Positions 10,801 to 22,800 of a stretch of 64,000 bases of DNA are shown piece after piece. Source of the DNA: Zygaena filipendulae (lineage: Eukaryota > Arthropoda > Insecta > Lepidoptera > Zygaenidae); the NCBI GenBank assembly GCA_907165275.2, contig OU015670.1, positions 9,389,501-9,453,500 on the forward strand, read 5' to 3'. The notes below the pieces were generated by a model that was not told where the DNA came from, searched no databases, and was given only the letters and a program-made list of their open reading frames with translations. A program made the position numbers and the translations under genes. Numbering within the stretch: position 1 is the stretch's first letter; each line of letters starts with the position of its first letter.

Positions 10801-13800
10801 CTTGCAATAAAAATTGCCACCACGGCATTCGTGAGCACTTTTTTTTCAATTGTAAAGAAGCTCAACCCAACGGTGAAAGAGAAAACATCATGTTGTAGAT
10901 TCTAATCTATGTTGTCTGTGGTCAATTGTCTATGTCAGATGTAAATGTCCGCTGAATAAAAATATATCGTCTCGTCACTGATCTCGCTGTATTTATTTAA
11001 ATAAATAATAATCCATCCAGACCAACATCATCCACAATATAAAACATGGTGTCAGAAGTGGAGCCTTCAGAATTAACGAAAGGTATGCAAAATACAAATA
11101 TATTTTTGGCAGGAATCAAACCTCTAAATATAAAAACGTGCTCGAATGTTTTCCACCAATGGAAGTTATGGAAACAAAGGTTTGAGATTTATTTAGAAGC
11201 TACAGATCTGATTACCAAACCAGAAAATAAAAAGATTGCAGTACTTTTAAGCCTCATAGGCGATGAATGTTTGGAAATATATAACTCATTCGATCAAGAT
11301 TCCAAAATTTTAAAATTAAAAGATGTCCTCCAATTATTTGAAAATAAATTTAGTCCGACAAAAAATATAACTGTAGAAAGATACAACTTCTTCTCTCGTC
11401 ATCAAAAAGAAGATGAATCGGTTGATGATTACATAACAGTAATAAATAATTTAGCATCATCATGTGAATTTGAACAATTAAAAGATTCTTTAGTAAAAGA
11501 CATGTTGGTCATTGGCATTAAAGATAATGATATAAGAGAAAAATTGTTATTAGATGAAAAATTAACATTGGAAAAAGCAATCAAAGTTTCAAAAAATTAT
11601 GTAATTACTCAACAACGTTCGAGAAGCATCAATGAAAGTACAAATGTAAAGGTCACTCAAGAAAAAATTAATTCTATAAGGTCAACAGACAGAAGGAACA
11701 AGTCTTCAAGTCACCATCGGAGGAATAGATCAGCTTCACAGAGTAGTCAAAGGTCGTCAAATCGTACAAACTCATTAAATCGGAATTATCATCAAAATTA
11801 TCAGTCAAGAAATCAATCCTGGAATCAAAATTTCAAAAGAACATGTACAAGGTGCAATGAGGTACATCGATTCAAGTGTCCAGCCAAAGGAGTAACGTGT
11901 AACAATTGTGGTCGATTAAATCATTTTTCAAAGTGTTGTTTCTTCAAAAATAAAAATGTAGGCACCGTAAGTCAAGAAGTCAATGAAAACTTCATAATTA
12001 ATTCAGTAAACTGTCAACCCAACAATAATAAATGGGAATTAAAAATTAAGCTTCATAATGGTAAAATGTTAAACACCATTATAGATACAGGTGCAGACAT
12101 AAATGTAATATCAAAATTTACCTTAAAAAGTCTAAAAATATATGTACCTATTCATAAATTAAGTAACAGGTTATATTCATTCAGTGGTAATAATATACCA
12201 ACTATTGGTAGCTGTTATCTAAAGTGTCAATTTCCTAATGGTCTAACTTCTAATATTTATTTTGCAGTAGCAGATATGGTATGTCAAACTGTTATAGGCA
12301 AAAATACATGCGAAAAATTGGGCATTATTAAAAGAATTTTTTCAGTCACAAATAATTCAAAAAGTCAGATGTCAGAGTCAAAAGTCGAAGGTCAGTGTCA
12401 ATGTCCAGAGTCAGTAAGTAGTATTATTAACCAATTTAAAAATTTATTTCATGGTCTTGGATGTTTACCAAATAAAGTGCATTTAGATATTGATGAAAAT
12501 GTAAAACCTGTAGTCAGTCCTGTACGTCGTATTCCTTATTCCTTAATGTCACGTCTTAAAGAAGAATTAGATTACATGGAAAGTGAAAATGTCATTCAAA
12601 AAGTAATTAAGCCTACCAAATGGGTAAGTTCCATAGTCTTGGTTGAAAAACCAAACGGAAAACTAAGGTTTTGTCTAGATCCAAGAAATTTAAATGTTGC
12701 AATAAAGAGACCATATTTTCAATTTCCTACATTTGATGATCTAAGATCCAAAATAGCTGGTTCAACTATATTTTCAAAATTAGACGCCAATTCTGGATTT
12801 TGGTCTATACCGTTAGATGAAGAGAGTAGTGACCTCTGTACATTCAATACTCCATTCGGGAGATACAAATTCATGAGATTACCTTTCGGCATAAACTCTA
12901 GTAGTGAAATTTTTCATCGAACAATGATAGAAATCTTCGGAGACCTACCCGGAGTAGAGATTTTCATCGATGATTTACTGGTACATGGCGAATCACTTGA
13001 AATTCATAATCAACGTCTTAAAGCTGTATTGGAACGAGCTAGTCAGGTAAATTTAAAATTTAATCATACTAAGTGTAAATTTGCATTGTCAGAAATTTCA
13101 TATGTGGGTCATATTTTCAATAAAGATGGAATAAAGCCTGATAAAAGTAAAATACAAGCAATAAAAGATATGCCAACGCCAAAAAATACAAAAGATTTGC
13201 AGTGTTTTCTTGGCATGGTCAATTATTTAGGTTCATACATAAAAAATTTGTCAGAAGAAACTAATTTACTAAGAGATTTACTTAAAAAACAAAATGATTG
13301 GCAATGGTCTGAAATGCACAATAATCAATTCATTAGATTAAAAGATTTAATATCACAGTCACCAGTTCTTACATACTTTGATCCTAAGAAACCTATTAGA
13401 ATATCAGCAGATTCAAGTAAAGATGCAGTAGGAGCAGTGATCATGCATGGTAATAACCCAATAGCATATGCATCTAAGTCATTATCTGTCTCCCAGCAAA
13501 ATTATGCTCAAATTGAAAAAGAATTGTTCGCAATAGTCTTTGCATGTAAAAAATTCCATCAGTATATATACGGTCAAATAGTTCATGTAGAAACGGATCA
13601 CCAGCCACTAGTTACTTTATTCAAGAAACCATTATATAATGTACCCTCTCGTCTTCAGCGTATGATGATTACCCTACAAGCGTACCAATTAATAGTGTCT
13701 TATACAAAAGGTTCTAATATGCATGTGTCTGATACATTGTCTCGAGCTCCAAGTGATAAAAGGTATGAAAATAGTGATGATGATAGTGTTTTTGATGAAA

Positions 13801-16800
13801 TTGATCAAAATATTCGAATTCATGTCAATTTACTTACTTCAAACTTAGCTATTTCTAAAGAAAAATTAGAAAAAATCTTAAAATATACTAGTGATGATAT
13901 TATTTTACAAAAATTAAAAGAGTATACGGTGAATGGATGGCCGAATAGCAAAGAACACACCGATCCAATTGTCTTACCTTATTGGCATATTAGGGATGAA
14001 ATTCATTGTTTAGATAATATTCTATTCAAAAATAACTGTGTCATTATACCAACTTCTTTAAGGTCTGAAATATTGTCAATACTCCATGAAGGTCATTTAG
14101 GCATAGAAAGAACTAAAGCTCAAGCCCGTTGTACTGTATTTTGGCCTAACATTAGTAAAGATATAGAAAATAAAGTAAAAATGTGTGAATCATGTGCAAT
14201 TTTCATGAATAATAAAAGTAAAGAGTCATTAATATCTCATGAGACATCACAATTTCCTTGGCAAAAAGTAGCAATAGATTTTTTTGAATATAATAACAAA
14301 AAATATCTTATTGTTGTAGACTATTACTCAAACTTCATAGAAACAATTTGTCTTAATAATAACACCACAAGTGATATTGTTATATTACAGTTAAAATCAA
14401 TTTTTGCAAGATTTGGTATTCCATTGCAATTGGTGAGTGACAATGGTCCTCCCATGAATTCTGAAAAGTTTAAGCAATTTATGAGTGATTGGGACATAGA
14501 ACATATAACGTCCAGTCCATACTTACCTAGAAGTAACGGCTTAGCCGAAGTTTCAGTAAGAATTGTCAAAGATATCTTTAGAAAGTGTGAGGAGTCCGGC
14601 ACAGATCCATTTATTGGTTTGTTGCAACATCGCAACACTCCAAGAGGTAATTTGTGTTCTCCAGCTCAATTATTAATGTCAAGAACTTTAAGAACTAAAG
14701 TACCCAGTAAGTTAACTAATTTGAAACCTAAAGTTGTAAGATTTAAACATCATAGTCAAAATTTAATTAAAAATAAGGAAAAAACTCAGTCATACTATAA
14801 TAAAAGTTGTAAAAATTATAATTCATTTAATGTCAATGATAATGTTTATTTTAAGCTGAAACCTACACATAAAAAGTGGTCAAAAGGTATTATTGTATCT
14901 AAATCAAAATTTCCACGTTCCTACATGATAAAAGATTTATATGGTAATGTTTATCGAAGAAATAGTCAACACATTCGTTTATCATTTAGGAAGGAGGATA
15001 ATAACTATAGCAATTCTTTGTCTTCTAACTATAGTAACTTTAATTCATTGTCTCCTAGTTGTAAAAAACATAAATATGCAGATCAAGATGATTATAACTT
15101 GTCTCCAAACAAAAATCAAAGTCCTAACAGAACTGAGAGATCTGTAAGTCAAAGTCCAAATAAATGTAATGTGTCTCCATGTCAATCTCCATGTTCTGAT
15201 AGAAATAATCAGCCAATTCTAAAGTCACCTGAACTAAGTTCAAATAATAATTCTAATGGTCAGAACAAGAAAGAAATATCTGAACCAAAGTCTGATTATT
15301 ACTATGTGACAAGATCAGGAAGGCAAATAAGAAAGCCAAAAACATTCAATGTAAACTTTTAATGTACCTATAGTTTCATAATTATTATTCAAATGACAAT
15401 GTTTAACTTAATTAAATAACACAAGTATAAATTTATTCTAGATAAATGTGTACCGCAAAAATTCAATGTCTTGATAATAATGTACGTAATTCTGCACTAC
15501 TATAACTACTTATTTCTTTCAGTATAATACTTATTTAGTTCATCACATTGTTATTCCAATTCAGTTCATAAAGTTAGTTTCATAAATTTCAGAAAGTTTA
15601 GACTTCAGAAACTTTGTTTACAAAACTTCATAAATGTCATAATTTGTCATTAGCATAAACGTCAATGTCATGTCACATTTGTCAATGTCGAAAAGGAGCA
15701 TGTTGTAGATTCTAATCTATGTTGTCTGTGGTCAATTGTCTATGTCAGATGTAAATGTCCGCTGAATAAAAATATATCGTCTCGTCACTGATCTCGCTGT
15801 ATTTATTTAAATAAATAATAATCCATCCAGACCAACATCATCCACAATATAAAACACATCATACCTATTATAATCTTATATTTTCTTTCCTTTTGTTTAT
15901 CTGATATAATCGAAGCCCAATCGAGCTTCGATCATAAATGGAAGAATTAGAGATTGCATTTATTGTTTTCAGATGTATGAACTCGTCGAGAGAGTGTCCT
16001 ATAATTTCTCAATATATTTAATAACAATGGGCGTTTCTAGCGCGGTTCTATTCAATATAACTCCACTCTACAGGAATTACAAAATGGGCGTGTTCAATAA
16101 AGACGTGCCAGAAAACATCACTCTAGAATTTTCCATCTACTACAAGTATCCTGGGTTGATTCCCGCCGACCACTTCTATACTTTCTCAATCTACAATTTC
16201 ATAATGTCACTAGAAGCCGCTGTCGCACTGTGCGCGTATGATTATTTTCTATCGCTGTTGGCATTTCAAATCATAGGACATGTTGAAATACTGAGGAACA
16301 ATCTGGAGAATCTCCCTCAGCCCAAAGGTCGGGTGTCGAATTTTCGGAAAATGTTAGTTGAATTGTACAGTGAAGAGGAGAACACCATGATACATGAGAA
16401 GCTTAAGGACTGGGTGAATCATCATAAGATGATTGTTAGGTACGTGTTTTGTCCACAATTTCATCTATTACTAGCTGTCCCACGCGGTTTCACCCGCGAT
16501 AATTTCGAAGTTGCCGCGGAATTGATCCATACAAACTTTTCAACCCCTTTTCATTGCCTTAGGGGTTGAATTTTCAAAAATCCTTTCTTATCGGATGCAA
16601 CAAAGAACACACCCTCCAAGTTTCAGGTCTCTACGATCAGCGGTTTAGGCTGTGCGTAGATCTATCAGTCATTCAGGACAAAGCATTTTATATGTATGGA
16701 TAACATAAATAAAATAAAATTTACCTGTTCGATCAGGGGACCTCGGTCAGGAACGAATTTAGTTCGAAATAAACTCACAATTCACGAACGAGTGACGCAC

Positions 16801-19800
16801 GATGTAAATAAGTATGGCGGCCAGCGCTTGACGATAATATCCGAACTACGACGCGCGACGGACGGAGACGAACGTCGCGTCGCGGCGTCTCAATGACAAT
16901 TTATATCAGTTAACTCCTAATTTCATTCCAGAAATTGATGAAGTGCCGACAACTTACCTACATACAGACACTGAAAGTTAATTAAACGCTTTTAATAAAA
17001 TGAACTATGTTGGTTCGTTGTGATAGTCGCTAAATTAGCTGTAAAAAATGTAATTGTGTTCCACAAAATTTTGTTTGAATTATTATCAACAATTGGCTAC
17101 TCGACTAATTTTTTTTTAATCCGTCGTTGTCTAGATTCATAAAAAAATATTGGACATGTATATTTTCTTTTTAACGTAATCAAAAAATAACGGCGATACA
17201 TTGAGTTAAAATTTCGCGTGACGTCACAACCCGGTGCAGTTCGTGCGGGGCTTATACCGAATAATGACGTCACGAGTCCCCCACCCTAAGCTTTAATGCG
17301 CTTTATCTCTGTTTATTTTCATTAATTTAAAAAAGCAAAAAAATACGTGTCTGTAATTTTTTTTATTTTCTAACTGACGGACTAATTAGAATTTTGATTT
17401 TCATACCCCGGAAAATACCCAATTTAGTTTTAATATCAGTACCTATGTCTTCAAATACCCGGTACCTATATAGTTTTTTTTTTTTTTCTGTATAGTTTTA
17501 CAGATGAGATATCTTCATTTTATGGACCACCACTGGGTTTCTATTACCTGTTCCATTCAGTCAGCTGCTGTTTGCTGCTTCTAGAGTGCTTTAGAGGGGT
17601 GAGTCAAAACATAATTTTTATTTTATTTTATTTATTTAACCAAAACAAAAAAGTAACATGGTGTTGATACACAAGTTGGGTACTAATAATTAGGTACTAA
17701 ACTAATAATGCTTATTCAAATTTCTTAAGTATATCTATCTTTATACTATATAGTACCAATCCCAATGCGATCCTATCTACATAATATGAAACAATAGTAA
17801 TCACGCTACACTTGCACCATGATAATTAGCCTTACAATGGCCTCCGCACTAGGTAGTCCTAGGTATTATTGTTTTCTATTAAGTCATTCCTTATTTCAGG
17901 GAATTCTAGCATTATGTCATGGCAACACTGTTATTTAGTCGGTACCCTCATTCCCATTTGATAAATTAATGTAGTGTACGCCCACAATTGTTGGTGGGGT
18001 TGTGGGTATAAATACTAGTGTCAGCACAGAAGAGCTTCATCCTGGACGCCGCCCTTACGGGCGGCGTCGGCTCCGCCCCGACAAGCCACGCGGTCTCTCA
18101 ACCGCCCCCCAGTTCCTGTCCGTAGTGGCGGACAGCGTGGGATTAGGGGAAGGTGGGGTAAGACGGGGACCTTAAGGTATTTTATGAATAAATCATCAGT
18201 TTGTAATTGCACAATGTAGGAACTTTTATTAAAAAAATAATCAGTCTTTCTTCTTTTAATTATAATCAGTCAAAACAAAAAATATGATTCTTCTCATAAA
18301 AATATCAACTTTAAAAAAATAACAAAATTTTCCCATCTTACCCCACCTATAGGGTAAGACGGGGCACCCCCTTGGGTAAGATGGGGTATAGAATATTTAA
18401 ACGTCATCATCTTCACAAACCGGGCAGATATGGATGGCTTCGTCATCGTTATCTTCCACTCCTGCACAGCCACAATGCGCCCACTTACCGCAAGTTTGGC
18501 AAGTGATCCATCCTTCAGTAGACTCTGAATACAAGCCATGGCAGTACAGACACTCTGTGTCTTCTTCTTCTTCTGATGTCTGAACTTCGTCAGCTTTCTT
18601 GGTTTTTTGAGATCTCTTAACTGTTTTTTTAATTTTATTTTTGTTTGTTACATTTGGTTTCGGTTTGTTACTGTTTTTTTTTCCTCTAATTCGGTTTTAT
18701 ATGGAGAAGCAGTGATAATAGCTGCTTTTTCTCTTCTACGAACTTGTCTTCGTCTTTTTTCGGCCATTCGTGGATAAGGCATTAACTGTTTCGGACTAAC
18801 CAGATGGAATGCTGCATTATCCAAAGAATCATTTGCTTGCTGTTCTAGATATGAGGTTGAAGCTGTTGGTTGAGGTAGAGTGATTGCTGAAGAATTTAAG
18901 GCAGTGCAGGTGGCCATTTGATTATCAGGTGCTGACGATGTTACTGTAGATGGAACTGTCGGTGTTCGTTGCGAGGTTACTGCTATTGATAGTGTTGGAG
19001 TTGTATCGGCTTCGGGTTCTTTTTCAGCGTTCAATTCGATTTCGGTAGCCTCTGCAGCAATGAAGTCATCTTCGGTAAAAATCTGTGCATTATAAGGCGA
19101 GATCCCACATGCTTTAAATGCATTAATTGCAGTTGGCATTGTTGCTGCACGAATAAACGCTTGCCCGAAGAGTTCAGCCACTTGAAATTGGGAAACTACT
19201 TTTCCAGGATTAGATCTTAACCATGCTGTTAGAGCCTGATCATAAAAGATACTCAAAGGCCGCATAAAACCAACATCTGCTGGCTGTAGTTTGTGAGTGG
19301 TGTGTGGTGGGAAGCATATTATTGTCACACCGTATTTACGTGCTTCATCGATTAACTGCAAATTTTGGGTGTGAGAGGCATGCCCATCTAAAATCAACAT
19401 GACTGGGTTGGTTTTAGAAGCATTGGTGAGTGTCACAAACTTCTGAAACCATCTTAAGAAAATGTCTGCAGTGATCCACCCAGAATCTGAACATTCAGCC
19501 CATGAGTTTGGTGGAGCTCCATTGAGAAGTTCGGGCTTCATACGTTTTCTGGGGTATATAAACATAGGAGGAAGGTATGTCCCTGCAGCATTGAAACAAA
19601 TTTCAATCGTTATAGTTGTGCCTCGTTCGGCTGATGTCAAAGCTCCCACTTGCTTTTTACCCGTTGCTGCGATTACTTTGGACCGTGATTTTGGCACCAC
19701 CGAAACTCCTGTCTCATCACAGTTATAAATCCTGTCTGGAGTAAAAGGATTCTCATCAAGTGTTTTTCCTAGCAGTTCGAAAAATTTTCCAACAGACACT

Positions 19801-22800
19801 CTGTTAAACCCAGCAGCACGAGCCGCTGACGTATTTTCTGGCTTTCGTAAACTCAAGTCAGGATGACGGTTTAGAAATCCACGCAGCCAGTCCTTACCAG
19901 CTTTTTCCTTGAGATCATTAAATTTATGTTGTTTGTTGTTACGAACTGCTAACTCATAAGCTAACTTCTGGAATTCGGAAGTTGACAAACCAAATAATCT
20001 ACCTTCCATTTCCTTTAGATAATTAACAAGTATTTGTTCTTCTTCTTCGGAAAATACTGTTGTAATTGGACCCAAGGGAACCTTGACATTTAGTACACTA
20101 TTCTCTCTTTTTCTTGCTTGGTTAACTTTACGCTCGAGTGTTTTTTGAGGAACATTATAAGCCTTGCTGGCCGATTTGTAGCCCCTTTTTCCATCCAACA
20201 CTTCTTGAATAGCTAATTTCATTTGTTCTTCACTCCACCCTCCTCTATCAGTTTTTCTTTTATAATTTCGAACCATAATCTATAAATAATAATAAAATTA
20301 ACCTAATTAATAACGATAATTGTGGATCAACGGGTAAGATGGGGTACCAACCCCGTCTTGCCCGCAAGTAAGTACCCCATCTTTCCCAAACTGGACTTAT
20401 AAGATGAGTAAAATTTTTTGAGGTTATAAATCAAAGCTAACCGGAGCGAATTAATGAGTTTAGAATAGTAAAATAAACAAACATTAATAAAAAAATATGT
20501 CACGCATCTTGTGTAACGTATATTATGAACAGTCACGCACTTTATATACGTCAAAAGTTAGATAAAACCACTTAAAATTAAATAAACATACTTACCAAAT
20601 GGAAACGTGCACTACAACGACCAAACTTTTTGTGACACTGACAAGTACTGCAAATGCCGTTAGATGACGTTACAATATATTTTCTAGTGGCACTGCATTA
20701 TCTATTTTGATAGGGTCCCCATCTTACCTCGCTACCCCGTCTTACCCCACCTTCCCCTACCCACTGCAGGGGGCTCTGCCCCGACGCAGTCACCTCTGCC
20801 GCCTCCCCTTCGGGGAGGCAGCAAGAGAAGGCCAGGATAAGAGCTTCATTCTAGTTACTCTGCTCGACTTAAGTGGTCATAATAAGTGTTCTATTTTTAT
20901 TGTATATATAGTATATGTGCGGTTGTAATAACTATAATAGTGAGAATAAAACTATAGCTAACTAGAGGACTATTTTTCTTTACATCTCAGAAGTGGGTGG
21001 TTTTTTTTTTACCAATTGACGTGACGGACTAAATAAAGTTTTGTTTTTTTTACTTTGTCATCATGCCCATTCTCTGTATTAAAGGGACAAGTCTTCTTCA
21101 CACAAAGTTATTACACACATCTAAATAAAAGCTTTTAATAAAAATAATAACTGAGTGGAGGAATTAATATCCAAAGTCCAAACGTCGTATCAACAACGCT
21201 CTAATATGCTTTAACGCATAATTGTTTAGTAAGGATCTTCAATTTAAAAAGAAGTAGCTGACCCCCGCGGTTTCACCCGCGGTAATTTCGAAGTTCCCGT
21301 AAAAATTCCGAGATAAAAAGTACCTAACGTCACTCAGGATCATTGTAGCTTCCTATAAGTGAAAGAATTTTTAAAATCGGTTCAGTAGATCCAGAAATAG
21401 CTGATTTTACCTGCGGGAAATTCGGAGTTCCCGCGGGAATTCCGGAATAAAAGTACCCTATGACACTCAGGATCACTGTAGCTTCCTAGTGAAAGAATTT
21501 TCAAAATCGGTCCGGTAGATCCAGAGATTATCCCCCTACAACGTCACAAACTCACAAACTCACAAACTTTTGCTCGTTATAATATTAGTATGGAAGTTTA
21601 GTATTAGAAGCTATGGAAGCTATGGAGCCTAATATTGGGCACAGCGATTTCATTTCTTAAGTTTAGATTATGTAAATAACTATTTTTCTTAAAGTTTTCT
21701 TTATTTTTCCTATTCTGTTATTGTTTCCAGGATGCAGAAGCCCTGGCCAAATACGGGCCTCTAACTTGCATTATAATCGGTCAGCTCATACAGATTTCTG
21801 TTGTTTTTGAAGTCGTAAACACAGTAGTAAGTATTATTTGAATCTCAGTGATTACTGACAGTTTCAAAAAGTTACTAAAAACATCACGTGATTAGGCACT
21901 ATACGACTCCTTAACAAAACCCAAACATGCTTATTTTAGTATCTGAAACACCTGTTGGCAGTTATAGTTTTACTGCCAAGGTGTGCCAACAGACATACAG
22001 CCGCCGCCCGCCACGGTATGAGTCTGTTTAGACGTGGTTTAGACTCATATAGCGTGGCAGTTCTTATACCACCACCACTCTTAGGACTAACATTTTATGC
22101 AGTTTCACCCGCGTTGAATGCGGAGTTCCCGCGGGAACTCGTAGATAAAAAGTACCCTATGTCCTTCTCTGTATCCCAGACAACGTGTATACAAAATTTC
22201 ATGATGATCGGTTGAGCCGTCTAGGCGTGAAAGCGTAACAGACAGACAGGCGGTTACTTTCGCATTTATAATACATATTAGTAGGTAAGATGTTTGAGGT
22301 AGAATTATGCTATGCCGGGACTATTTTTTCGACATCTATTTATGTTAACGTGTATCTTAATGTTAATGTTAAGCATAATTATTATGTTACGCATGTTGTG
22401 TTGACGAATAAATTTCTTTTCTTTCTTTCTTTCTTCATTAATTTTACTCCATATTTCTTCATTGTTTTTATATTTCAATTCTTTCATTGTTCTCCATATT
22501 TCAATCTACTCGCTACTAATCTATACTTCGTACTTAATATTATAAACGCGAAAGTTTGCGAGTATGGATGGATGTTTGTTACTCTTTCAAGCAAAAACTA
22601 CAGGATGGATTTAAATAAAACTTTACAATAATATAGCTTATACATCAGGTTAACACAAAGGATACTTTTTATCCTGGAATTCCCGCGGGAACTTTGAAAT
22701 TAACGCTAGTGAATCCGCGAGGTACAACTAGTATATTATAAATGAGAAACTGAGTTTGTTTGTTTGTTTGTTACGCTTTCACGGCTAAACGGCTTAACCG

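Larger units (their letters stand above)
10891..15856 (+). mobile_element. Full-length Ty3/gypsy LTR retrotransposon, 4,966 bp
   Basis: Two LTRs of 156 bp (10891-11046 and 15701-15856) begin TGTTGTAG, end AAAACA and look base-for-base identical. The 5-bp target duplication CATCA flanks both ends (10886-10890 and 15857-15861). A tRNA-Leu-type primer binding site follows the 5' LTR and a purine run, GAAAAGGAG (15690-15698), precedes the 3' LTR. One open frame fills the interior. Identical LTRs, a perfect target duplication and an unbroken frame show a very recent insertion that may still be active. It lies in sense orientation within OR-b intron 2 and is absent from the matching OR-c intron. 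There is no env-like frame. It might belong to the Mag lineage, but I cannot place it firmly. Confidence 0.95.
18146..20757 (-). mobile_element. Pogo-like (Tigger type) DNA transposon, 2,612 bp
   Basis: Perfect 23-bp terminal inverted repeats beginning GGGGAAGGTGGGGTAAGA sit at 18146-18168 and 20735-20757, flanked by TA on both sides (18144-18145 and 20758-20759), as expected for the Tc1/mariner/pogo superfamily. It carries one large transposase frame on the minus strand and arrays of a GGTAAGAYGGGG motif near both ends. It is inserted inside an older LTR-like sequence in OR-b intron 4; OR-c has neither. A one-base shift separates the transposase from its C-terminal zinc finger, so this copy may be recently inactivated. 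Confidence 0.92.
17970..20983 (+). mobile_element. LTR-like sequence split by the pogo element
   Basis: Without the pogo insert, about 400 bp begin TGTAGTGTACGCC and end TTTACA. Inside are a TATA-like GGGTATAAATACT, GC-rich hairpins (for example GCCGCCC..GGGCGGC near 18050 and GCCTCCCCTTCGGGGAGGC near 20805), and AATAAA near 20945. The next bases, TCTCAGAAGTGGG, resemble a primer binding site and share TCAGAAGTGG with the gypsy element here. Only this end remains; the right flank is ordinary intron. Family unknown. Confidence 0.45.

Noticed and set aside
10891..15856. Env-bearing errantivirus-type element
   Set aside because: No third frame of useful length follows pol before the 3' LTR; gag-pol only.
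15973..16569. Stand-alone 198-aa gene (and its twin at 33890-34486)
   Set aside because: It is OR exon 3 read through its splice donor into intronic repeat; flanking exons and phases show it is internal.
16930..16985. Exon-like EIDEVPTTYLHTDTES with stop, after a TTCCAG acceptor (also near 34852)
   Set aside because: It lies in an OR intron, shared by both units only through duplication, with no matching upstream exon; likely chance or a repeat remnant.
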